Both the position numbers and the translations under genes were made by a program. The notes below the pieces were generated by a model. That model saw only the letters and a program-made list of their open reading frames with translations. It was not told where the DNA came from and made no database searches. 23,604 nt of DNA. Origin: Deltaproteobacteria bacterium (GTDB taxonomy: Bacteria; Desulfobacterota; Desulfarculia; Adiutricales; Adiutricaceae). Of this stretch, positions 17,292-23,604 are shown in pieces. The stretch spans positions 1 to 23,604 of the forward strand of contig JAITJT010000206.1 in the NCBI GenBank assembly GCA_031278795.1, written 5' to 3'. Within the stretch, counting starts at the first letter, position 1, and each line of letters opens with the position of its first letter.

Positions 17292-18152
17292 ATGGGCGAA
17301 AAATCAGGGGCCAACAAATCATGTGGACCCTTCCAGAAGGTTCTGGACAGCTTAAGCTCCCGCTTTGTAAGTCCCGAGCCGGAGGTCATCTTTGAGGGAG
17401 ACTCAGAGCACAACCACATACAGGTGATTGAGGCTGGAGACGTGAGAACCATGTGCTTTGGGCCCATGGGGCAAGAAGCCGAGACCTCCATCAGCCTCTC
17501 CAATCCCCTGGCCCCGGTCTTTGAGTACCCCGGGCTCATGTTCCTAGCCCTGGCGCTCACCGATAGGAACAAAGAGATACTCATGCTGGGCCTGGGCGGT
17601 GGATTCGTGCCTAGACTCTTCCAGGAATTCCTTCCGGAGCACAAGCTCACCGTGGTGGAGATAGATCCCCTGGTGGGGGAGCTTGCCTCCACCTACTTTT
17701 TCTTCCAGCCCGGAAAAAACGTGACACTCGTCTACGCAGACGGTGGGGAGTTCATAAAAAACGCCGAGCCGGAGCGCTATGACCAGATCTGGCTGGACGC
17801 CTTCAATGGAAACTACATACCCCATAATCTAGCCACAGACGATTTCACGCTCCACTGCTTAAAAGCGCTACCCCAGGGAGGCATTCTCTCCCAAAACCTC
17901 CACCAGACCCGCCTTAGCTGCTTCCGCGCCCAAATCCAGCGCACCACCAGGCTTTTCGGGGGCATGCCGCTCATCTTCAACGGAGTGCGCTGCGGAAACT
18001 CCGTGTCCCATAGCTTGAAAGATGAGGGTGAATTCGACCCCTCAATTAAGGAGATAGCCCGAAAGGTAAGAAATTTCCGACTCACCATTGGCCCGTACAA
18101 ATTACTAGATGAGGCCAAGAAGAAGGAAAAATACCCGGCCAACTTTCTGTAA
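17292..18152 (+). CDS. Spermidine-synthase-fold / SAM-dependent methyltransferase-like protein
   Basis: A 286-residue cytosolic protein with a class I methyltransferase Rossmann core of the spermidine synthase superfamily. Motif I LGLGGGFVPR lies at 99-108, the acidic ligand motif VVEIDP at 121-126, ADGGEF at 149-154 and YDQIWLDAFNGNYIP at 163-177. True aminopropyltransferases carry D-x-x-D-P in the last motif. Here DAFNG replaces it, as in the 'fused spermidine synthase'-like proteins, so polyamine synthesis is doubtful and the substrate is unknown. The length is normal for the single-domain form and there is no membrane half. AAGGA lies just upstream of the ATG. It is monocistronic by appearance, convergent with the histone-like gene, and ends before a bidirectional terminator. 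Confidence 0.8.
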   Translation: MGEKSGANKSCGPFQKVLDSLSSRFVSPEPEVIFEGDSEHNHIQVIEAGDVRTMCFGPMGQEAETSISLSNPLAPVFEYPGLMFLALALTDRNKEILMLGLGGGFVPRLFQEFLPEHKLTVVEIDPLVGELASTYFFFQPGKNVTLVYADGGEFIKNAEPERYDQIWLDAFNGNYIPHNLATDDFTLHCLKALPQGGILSQNLHQTRLSCFRAQIQRTTRLFGGMPLIFNGVRCGNSVSHSLKDEGEFDPSIKEIARKVRNFRLTIGPYKLLDEAKKKEKYPANFL

Positions 18153-18234
18153 AGGCTTCACCTAAAGAAATAAACAAAATTTACAAAAAAATCGGACACT
18201 GAAATAAAAAGACATTAAGATGCTAAAAAACGCA

Positions 18235-18261
18235 AAAAACCCCCTCAAATAGGGGGTTTTT
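18235..18261. terminator. Bidirectional intrinsic terminator
   Basis: AAAAACCCCCT (18235-18245) pairs with AGGGGGTTTTT (18251-18261) around CAAAT. It gives a GC stem plus T-run on both strands, so it can end the 17292 gene and act as a second stop for minus-strand transcripts. Confidence 0.9.
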
Positions 18262-18275
18262 CATATTGGAACATG

Positions 18276-18310
18276 AAAAGGGGCCTGGATTCCAGAGGAA
18301 TCCTGGCCCC
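18276..18310 (-). terminator. Intrinsic terminator of the histone-like/HTH unit
   Basis: GGGGCCTGGATTCC (18280-18293) and GGAATCCTGGCCCC (18297-18310) form a 14-position stem with a single mismatch. On the minus strand it is followed by TTTT. It lies 42 nt after the HTH frame's stop and nothing terminator-like separates the HTH frame from the histone-like gene, so both frames are on one transcript. Confidence 0.8.
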
Positions 18311-18352
18311 TCTCCATTTGGTAAAAGGATATTGGGTTCGATTGGACACTAG

Positions 18353-18652
18353 CTAAAAGGGTAGCTTAATGGCTACGTAGTTGTCCTCCACCAGGTTGTA
18401 GACGAAGTCGGAAATCAGTTCCCGGCTTTCGGTTTTGAAGTGCTTTTGATTAATGTGCTCCCACTGAAGAATAGAGGAGTAACTGCATCCCAAGGCTCTG
18501 GCCATTTGCGAGCGGCTGAAATGCATGGCCTCTCTCAGTTGCAGTATAGCCTTTCCGGTGGGTTCAGTAAGCAGCTGATGGTAGAGACTGTGAGAGATTC
18601 TACACAGCGGCAGATGGTCTTTTAGCCTGAATCCTTTCGAACCTATCCTACT
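18353..18652 (-). CDS. XRE-like helix-turn-helix reading frame without its own normal start
   Basis: Reading minus from 18652, the frame stays open for about 99 codons to TAG at 18353-18355. It encodes GKAILQLREAMHFSRSQMAR, then ALGCSYSSILQWEHI and a helical tail ending in VAIKLPF. This is a convincing Cro/CI-type DNA-binding domain: LREA, then SRSQMARALG as helix 2/turn, and SSILQWE as recognition helix. No ATG or GTG precedes the domain in this frame after the histone stop; the first ATG (18524-18526) is inside the HTH. It lies in the +1 frame relative to the preceding histone-like gene, whose stop (18648-18650) overlaps its first codons. Loss of one A from the nine-A run would fuse the two. 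It is either made as a frameshift/slippage extension, initiated at a non-standard codon such as CTG, or the broken end of a fused gene. Confidence 0.6.
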   Translation of the reverse strand, partial: SRIGSKGFRLKDHLPLCRISHSLYHQLLTEPTGKAILQLREAMHFSRSQMARALGCSYSSILQWEHINQKHFKTESRELISDFVYNLVEDNYVAIKLPF

Positions 18653-19724
18653 TTTTTTTTGGGCCCGGTCTGTGACCTGTTTTGGGCTTCCTGGCCACTG
18701 CGTGGGTGGCCTTCCGTACGGCGTGACCGGCTGTCTTCTTGGCGGCGTGAGCCGTCTTTCTCACGGCGTGGCCGACGGCCTTCTTCACGGCGTGGGTAGC
18801 CGCCTTCTTCAGGGCATGGGGACCCGTCTTCCGGGCGGTCATCTTGTGCGCCGCTGGCTTACGGCCGACGGTCTTCTTAGCGGCTGTGGCGGGATGGGTG
18901 CGCCTCGTGGTCTTGTGGACGCCCATGGTCTTCTTGGCGTGAACGGCGGTCTTGCGGACGGCCGGTTTCCTCACGGCTGTCTTGCGTACGGCTGTGGTCT
19001 TCCTCACCGCGGGCTTGCGCGTGGTCGCGGCCTTCCTCACGGCGGGTTTCCGCACGGCTGGCTTCCTGGTCGCGGTGGTCTTCCGGACGGCCGGTTTCCT
19101 CATCGCTGTCTTGCGTACGGCTGGCTTGCGGGCGGCCGTGGTCTTCCTGACGGCCGGTTTCCTGGCCGCTGTTGTCTTCTTGGCGGCCGGCTTCCTTACG
19201 GCAGGCTTCCTGGTCGCGGTGGTCTTCTTGGGTCCAGGCTTACGTCCAACGGGCTTCCTGGCCGCTGCGGCCTTGGGCTTGGGACCTGGCTTCTTGCGGG
19301 CCGTGGTCTTCATCATTCCCTTGGGCTTGGGACCGGGTTTCTTGCGGGCGGTTGCGGCCTTGGGCTTGGGTCCGGGTTTCTTGCGAACCGCAGGCTTCCG
19401 CGCCGTAGCCTTCCTCATGGGAGCCTTTCTGGGCTTCTTGCCCCTTCCGTAGCCCTCGTCGTCGTCCTCGTCATCCTCGTCCTCGTCCTCGTCGTCATCC
19501 TCGTCGTCGTCGTCATCCTCGTCGTCATCGTCGTCATCGTCATCGTCATCCTCGTCGGATGGGAAGAAGATGCGGGAAAAGATTTCATCCTCCTCATCCT
19601 CTTCCTCGTCGTCATCGTCGTCATCGAGGAGTTCGAGGGACTCCAGGTACTCGTCCTGGGCCCTGTCGAAGGTTTGTGTCTCATCTGAAAAGCTTGTGTC
19701 CTTGCCGATCTCTTCTGTTGTCAT
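18648..19724 (-). CDS. Charge-bipartite histone H1-like DNA-binding protein
   Basis: A 358-residue low-complexity protein. Residues 33-48 and 57-90 are almost pure Asp/Glu. Residues 95-358 are Lys/Arg/Ala/Pro/Thr repeats, with about four KKPGPKPK units at 115-165 and then many RKPAVRKTTA-type units turning to HAVKKA repeats. The basic half resembles eukaryotic H1 tails and bacterial Hc1/AlgP-type proteins, which coat and compact DNA. The acidic half has no counterpart in those and could shield the basic tail or bind basic partners (inference). ATG at 19722-19724 has AAAGGA 5 nt upstream, better than the GTG at 19740. The gene ends in GPKKK across nine A and is followed in another frame by the HTH domain. 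Codon repeats make it prone to length change. Confidence 0.85.
   Translation of the reverse strand: MTTEEIGKDTSFSDETQTFDRAQDEYLESLELLDDDDDDEEEDEEDEIFSRIFFPSDEDDDDDDDDDDEDDDDDEDDDEDEDEDDEDDDEGYGRGKKPRKAPMRKATARKPAVRKKPGPKPKAATARKKPGPKPKGMMKTTARKKPGPKPKAAAARKPVGRKPGPKKTTATRKPAVRKPAAKKTTAARKPAVRKTTAARKPAVRKTAMRKPAVRKTTATRKPAVRKPAVRKAATTRKPAVRKTTAVRKTAVRKPAVRKTAVHAKKTMGVHKTTRRTHPATAAKKTVGRKPAAHKMTARKTGPHALKKAATHAVKKAVGHAVRKTAHAAKKTAGHAVRKATHAVARKPKTGHRPGPKKK
18652..18660 (-). promoter_or_regulatory. A9 run at the end of the histone-like gene, possible slippage site
   Basis: The coding strand reads CCA AAA AAA AAG TAG. Nine consecutive A are long enough for RNA polymerase slippage in bacteria. 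An 8-A transcript would pass the stop and continue into the HTH frame. The sequence also contains the in-frame heptamer A AAA AAG, but a -1 ribosomal shift reaches a stop within three codons, so only +1 / minus-one-base slippage is productive. Confidence 0.5.
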
Positions 19725-19794
19725 AACGATCCTTTCTTTCACTGACCGTCCTTCCCTAATAACGGTGCAAAGATTGACACTGTGCTTTCTCCCT

Positions 19795-19838
19795 CAACCG
19801 GAGACGGTTGGTGGATTATAGGGGACAATGGCTATTGT
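19795..19838 (-). promoter_or_regulatory. Probable promoter with two dyads for the histone-like gene
   Basis: The minus strand has a perfect TATAAT (19815-19820), about 90 nt before the start codon, without a good -35 at 16-18 bp. A dyad ACAAT-N4-ATTGT (19825-19838) lies between the -10 and -35 positions. A second dyad CAACCG-N4-CGGTTG (19795-19810) lies just downstream, at the expected transcription start. The arrangement fits repressor or activator control. Confidence 0.5.
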
Positions 19839-20179
19839 TAGCTTAGGGCGGGCTTTGGCTGAAATAGCCAAAGACGAGCGATTTAAATCTTTAAAGAGTG
19901 TGTTGAAGTTCCAAATTTAGGTGTTTGGTGGATTTTTAGCCGGTTTTAGGCCACCCTCGCCCCCAAAAGGTTAGGCTGGGGCTCCTTACCTGGCTAAAGG
20001 CTCAAATTAAATCTCAATTTATTGGGTTTACAGTAATCATTTGGGGTGGGGCTGAAGGTGCATAGTCGGCTTGTCGCCTTTAGTCTCCTCATATGAATCA
20101 TTTCAGGGGACGCATCTTCATCATGAACCGCCTCTTTAATCAGTGGAAGCGCCCTTTAAAGGGCAGCATCATCAATTAA

Positions 20180-20263
20180 GGGCGTAAGATTCCAAGGGCG
20201 TAAAACTCCTGGGGCGTAAAACTCCTGGGGCGTAAGACTCCTGGGGCATAAAACTCCTGGGGC
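20180..20263. repeat. Five-copy 16-bp tandem repeat
   Basis: The unit GGGCGTAAAACTCCTG repeats with an exact 16-bp period at 20180, 20196, 20212, 20228 and 20244, with a partial copy at 20260. The first copies diverge (AGATTCCAA) and the others differ by one base. It is in non-coding DNA and each copy carries the same orientation. Confidence 0.95.
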
Positions 20264-20322
20264 CGCATCTTTTCAAGGGCCATCTGTTGGGATTTTTGCT
20301 TTCTCTCTCCCTAATTTTCCAT

Positions 20323-20362
20323 GAGTCCCAATTTTTGACAAAGAGTCGCAATTTTTGACAAA
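20323..20362. repeat. 20-bp direct tandem duplication containing TTGACA
   Basis: GAGTCCCAATTTTTGACAAA at 20323-20342 is repeated at once at 20343-20362 with one change (GAGTCG). Each copy holds a TTGACA hexamer, but no matching -10 or downstream gene is seen. Confidence 0.9.
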
Positions 20363-21435
20363 TTCAAAGCTGAAATCCAAAAATGAAAACATGGGCTCGA
20401 AAAAAACGGTTTTCATCAAAAAAAGCTCTTGGGGGTCTCCTAAATCCAAAAGAGATGGGAAAGCATCCGCCAAATAAGCAATTGGAGCTATCTTTTGCCT
20501 CACTGGCGCTCACTTTTGCCTTAACTGGCGCTCTGGAAGAAATGCCTAACTCTACTCCAGCTCCTTTCTGGATTGGCTTCCCCGTGGGGGGAAGAGCATC
20601 TCACACTTTGTGGGGTGGGCTTTTTTAATAATTTTAAAATCCCACCGGTGAATTACTGGCCGGTGAAAAAATCACCACTGAACGCATTATTACACAGATT
20701 AAAATCTTGATGCAAGTGTTTTTAAAAAAAAATTAAACAATTTTATTATTTTTTTTCCTTTCTCTTGAAAAAATAATACATCAGCCAGTCCGGAAAATCA
20801 TCTCTCTACCCTAAAAACCCTTGTGCTATATGGACGATTTGCTATTTGCCCAAAAACGCGCCACCTTCTCACGCCCTGGGGCTACCCTCAAAAAAAATTT
20901 TGCCTCCCCTTAACCACTAGGAAAAGACTCAAATGGCAATTTCAGAAGGATCATTTTCTTGCCCCAAGAAGGCAGTGATGCTTGCTAAGGCAATAATACC
21001 GCCACTATCCTCAGTTTCAAGGATTGGAGCGAGAGTGATTCCCTGATGCTCTGAAATTATTTTGAAGCCACAAACCACAATATTTGGACATCTTCATGAG
21101 CGGCAAGATAAGATTCACATGATGGCACTCGAGGATTACAGTGGGCGCTACCCTAATGTGAAGTGGCGCTCGCTACCGAAAGATTGCCCACCTGGCGCTT
21201 CTTTGGAATGCAACAAGCCCCCAGAATAATGGCTTTATGGCAATGTTTGGGTGAAATGTGCCTATGGTCTCTTTGATTGTGTGGGATATTTTACGTCTTT
21301 CACAATTGATTATATGGCAACGGCTTGATTTTACCCATCTGCGGGAAAAAATACCCTAAAAGGAGCTCCATAAGCCTACAATTCCTGGAAAGGGCGCCTT
21401 CTTTCAAAAAAGTTCCAAAGCCCCTAAGCCCACGC

Positions 21436-21873
21436 CTAAATCCTAGGGATGCAGAAACCCATAAAAAAACCCACCGTGGTCGCCAGGTTCAAGGATCTCA
21501 CCCCTTCTCTAAGGGGTATAGTGTAGAGCTCGGAGGCGCTTTCCAGAAGCCATTCCGGTAGCCCTGTGCTTTCAGGCCCAAAGAGCAGTCCATCGCTTTC
21601 CAGCGGGGAGTATTTGCTGAAATGCTCTCCTTTTTGGGCGGAGGTGGCTATTATCCTTTTCCCTGTCCAGCTCTTTTGGAACTCCTTCCAGTCGGCCCAG
21701 ACATGCATATCCACAAGAGGCCAATAGTCCAAGCCGGCTCTTTTGAGGTATCTGTCGCTAAGGGAGAAGCCCAAAGGCTCAATGAGGTGAAGGGAGAGAT
21801 TGAAGCCAGCGCAGAGCCTGGCGATGTTGCCGGTGTTGGGTGGTATTTCCGGCTCATAGAGTATAATTTCCAT
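21436..21873 (-). CDS. trmL: tRNA (cytidine/uridine-2'-O-)-methyltransferase
   Basis: A 145-residue SPOUT (alpha/beta-knot) methyltransferase. TrmL methylates the ribose of nucleotide 34 in tRNA-Leu isoacceptors using SAM, in the cytosol. The canonical N-terminus LYEPEIPPNTGNIARLCAG is at residues 5-23, the knot loop GPESTGLP at 99-106, and the SAM-binding segment IPLREGVRSLNLATTVGF at 119-136 with the RSLNL signature. The frame is open for 27 more codons upstream. The ATG at 21871-21873 is chosen because it gives the family N-terminus and has GAGG 7 nt upstream. It is slightly shorter than the usual 150-160 residues, ending soon after the knot, as if the last helix is trimmed. It is isolated, with long non-coding flanks. 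Confidence 0.93.
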   Translation of the reverse strand: MEIILYEPEIPPNTGNIARLCAGFNLSLHLIEPLGFSLSDRYLKRAGLDYWPLVDMHVWADWKEFQKSWTGKRIIATSAQKGEHFSKYSPLESDGLLFGPESTGLPEWLLESASELYTIPLREGVRSLNLATTVGFFMGFCIPRI

Positions 21874-22802
21874 AAAACGCCTCTCGCCTCGAAAATGACC
21901 TGGGGGCTCGCTAGTAACGAGCTCGCCCCCGCGGATTTCACTATGATACACCATGACCCCATGGACTTGGCTCTTGGGATTTTTAATCCAGGTCTCTCTT
22001 TTTTTTAAAAGGATCTATTGCTGCTTGCGGGTTTTTCCGACCCCTAGAGCTCCATATGGGTTTAGCCCTTAGCTGCCTCTTCTTGGCTCAGCGCCTCTTA
22101 AACATATTTAATTTCCCCAATAATCTCCACATATCCATGAGCATTCTCCACCCGCGCTTCTACCTGATTTAGCACTTCCCAAAACAAGTTTCCTCTCCCG
22201 CCGGGCATCCAATATGGAAGCTTATGCTATGCCCCGGGGCTTGGAGCTCCATTTAATCGAGAGTAACACTTGCCATTTGTGGCGATAACCCAAGACTCCA
22301 TCACCTTGATGGCCCACCCAGGGGCCTCAAGGGGAAGGATGGACAAATGTATGAAGACGGGTCAAGGTGGCTTAATGCAGGTCAAGGAGCATTGTGGCGG
22401 GTCATGGCGGGGTAGTTAATGTGGGGCAAGGCGAGTTATAGCGAGTTAAGATGGAACAAAGCTGGTCATGGATGGGTAATAAGATATATTAGACAGCTAA
22501 CTTCACCTCTCAGGGGAGTGACTCTAGGCTCTCTTACATTGTTAAGGGGGGATTGTTTGGAGGGAGATATAGACCTTTGTCGAATTCGTGGACCTTTCAT
22601 CTTGGAGGAGGAAGGTGGTTTCCCATATAATTTTCAAGGCGTTTTTTTTAACTTGACAGTGTCTTTTACCTAGCTTGGGCGATTTTGCAGCTTTCACGGG
22701 GAAATTTTGGTATTTTTTCTGGAAATTCCCCTCTCTTAGGTGATGGTGGAATTGACAAATGTGGGAAGAAAAAGAAGCCATAGGCTAATTTGCCTGTTGC
22801 GG

Positions 22803-22826
22803 AATCTGGAGCGGAAGCTCCAGATT
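22803..22826. repeat. Perfect 10-bp hairpin with GGAA tetraloop
   Basis: AATCTGGAGC and GCTCCAGATT pair without mismatch around GGAA, a GNRA-type loop on the plus strand. No T-run follows on either strand, so it is not an intrinsic terminator. It could be part of a structured RNA or a binding site. No gene lies nearby. Confidence 0.7.
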
Positions 22827-23225
22827 ATAACAAGCGTATAGAGGGAAACAGATAGGATTCCACCTCAAAGGGCGGATTATAGCTTTTAGATCAAAAAAAA
22901 CCATTAAAGCCAAAATGCGATTTTTTGCTCTTGAGATTATCCCCCCTCATACGGCTCCTAAAGTTCAAGTAATTGCTCGCTACTATACAATAATGTTGCG
23001 CCTATTAAACCAAAACTTTCCAAAATGCGTATTTTTCGTGAAATATTATTGTGAAAAATTCCTCCGCGAGGCTAATTTATCCTGCTCCCTTTCTTTTCCT
23101 TGAGTCAGTACGGAGCTCTATCCGCTCACTCATCCGCCCATCTCAAGTTCTTTCAGAACCCCAGAGCTCAAGCATGGATCCTTTTCCTCGGCCCAAGGAT
23201 AAGGAAACTGCTACCCATAATCTCC

Positions 23226-23241
23226 CCCTCGCTTGCGAGGG
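23226..23241. repeat. Short GC-rich inverted repeat
   Basis: CCCTCGC and GCGAGGG face each other across TT, giving a cruciform-capable hairpin (six pairs with a four-base loop). It lies in non-coding DNA near the window end and has no terminator T-run. Confidence 0.6.
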
Positions 23242-23604
23242 TTAGATCCCTGAGCGTCTCCATGTTGAGCTTGACGCTTGCCAGCGGGGGAAACTCATGG
23301 TGCGAGTTAAGTAGCTAAGGCTCTCACTGTGCTTAATTATGGATTAGGCCCTGTATATGGTCCTTTGGCGAGCCGCTATGCGAAAGTATGGTGCCGTAAG
23401 TGAAGATTTGTCTTCCAGCGGGTATCGCGGGGTGAAAAAGACATCACTTTTTTACTATTGCCGCGGCTGACATGCACAGAACTCATTCCCTGCATCTCCT
23501 TGAAGAAATCTTTGTAGTTCTTGTTTGGAACGGCTCTTTTCCCAGAGAGGCTCTTGTGGGAAAGAAGCTGGATCCAGCTATTACGTGAGCCCGGTTGGGA
23601 AGAT

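Larger units (their letters stand above)
19850..21435. other. Long gap without recognisable genes
   Basis: About 1.6 kb with no frame that looks like a protein. The short open frames here have unnatural composition and no ribosome sites. It contains the 16-bp and 20-bp tandem arrays listed separately, a CACCGG/CCGGTG inverted repeat at 20643-20665 and T/A homopolymers at about 20720-20760. No tRNA, rRNA or known structured RNA is recognised. Confidence 0.6.
21874..23604. other. Long gap without recognisable genes, to the window edge
   Basis: About 1.7 kb. Small open frames on both strands lack plausible protein composition. Between about 22330 and 22470 degenerate GGTCAAGG/GGTCATGG-like words recur. 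On the minus strand a frame open from the window edge down to a stop at 23376-23378 (about 75 codons) could be the 3' end of a gene outside the window. I do not recognise it. No tRNA or known RNA is seen. Confidence 0.5.

Noticed and set aside
16886..17692. Minus-strand 268-codon frame across the spermidine-synthase-like gene start
   Set aside because: It has no family resemblance and is antisense to a gene with clear SAM-binding motifs.
18651..18663. Programmed -1 ribosomal frameshift at A AAA AAG
   Set aside because: The -1 frame reaches a stop within three codons. Only the other shift, or a one-A deletion in the transcript, reaches the HTH domain.
18672..19688. Long plus-strand open frames opposite the histone-like gene
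   Set aside because: They are antisense shadows of the repetitive Lys/Ala/Asp codons. The minus strand has the ribosome site, the promoter and a sensible protein.
20180..20263. Possible CRISPR array
   Set aside because: The 16-bp units are contiguous with no unique spacers, and no cas-like gene is in the window.
20383..20628. Plus-strand 81-codon frame in the 19.85-21.4 kb gap
   Set aside because: It has no ribosome site or recognisable domain, and its composition is like the surrounding non-coding DNA.
23220..23460. Possible structured RNA or group II intron remnant (several short hairpins, a GAAA-looped stem near 23380)
   Set aside because: I could not match a domain V or any known RNA family consensus, and the stems are short and scattered.

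Overview
The window looks like part of the chromosome of a Gram-negative bacterium. The evidence is two lipobox proteins, two further proteins with an N-terminal membrane anchor, and a class 1B dihydroorotate dehydrogenase (PyrD with PyrK). A deltaproteobacterial / Desulfobacterota origin would fit the gene set, but I cannot prove it from the sequence and hold it with low confidence. Coding parts are GC-rich. The long gaps are AT-rich, hold few or no genes, and are full of short tandem repeats that differ from gap to gap. That pattern resembles a lineage under relaxed selection, possibly host-associated (inference).

Layout. 1-826 is a non-coding AT-rich stretch with two microsatellites. 827-1885 (minus) is an APH-like small-molecule kinase. 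Divergent from it, pgeF (2214-2969), pyrK (2962-3774) and pyrD (3924-4883) form a housekeeping cluster for nucleoside and pyrimidine metabolism. From 4932 to 16666 all genes lie on the plus strand. Four encode large exported proteins (4932-6521, 7069-8982, 9249-11132, 14654-16666) that share C-terminal and central motifs and appear to be diverged paralogues of one family I do not recognise. Between the third and fourth sits a 1013-residue protein (11379-14420) with the layout of a superfamily 1 helicase plus a phospholipase-D-like domain plus zinc ribbons, in which every ATPase motif and the HKD motif I can locate is degenerate. It is a candidate pseudo-helicase. A spermidine-synthase-fold protein follows (17292-18152).

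18153-19850 is a compact unit. Two terminators separate the convergent genes. A minus-strand gene encodes an extreme charge-bipartite histone H1-like protein (poly-Asp/Glu, then Lys/Ala/Pro/Arg repeats). Directly after it, in the +1 frame across a run of nine A, lies a clear XRE-type helix-turn-helix reading frame with no good start codon of its own. The two frames share one terminator, which suggests frameshift or transcriptional slippage expression, or a recent single-base break of a fused gene. The rest (19850-23604) is mostly non-coding, with tandem repeats and hairpins, and contains trmL (21436-21873, minus).

The parts most worth following up are the pseudo-helicase inside a cluster of paralogous envelope proteins and the histone/HTH frame junction. 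All homology statements are by-eye motif recognition; no search was run.
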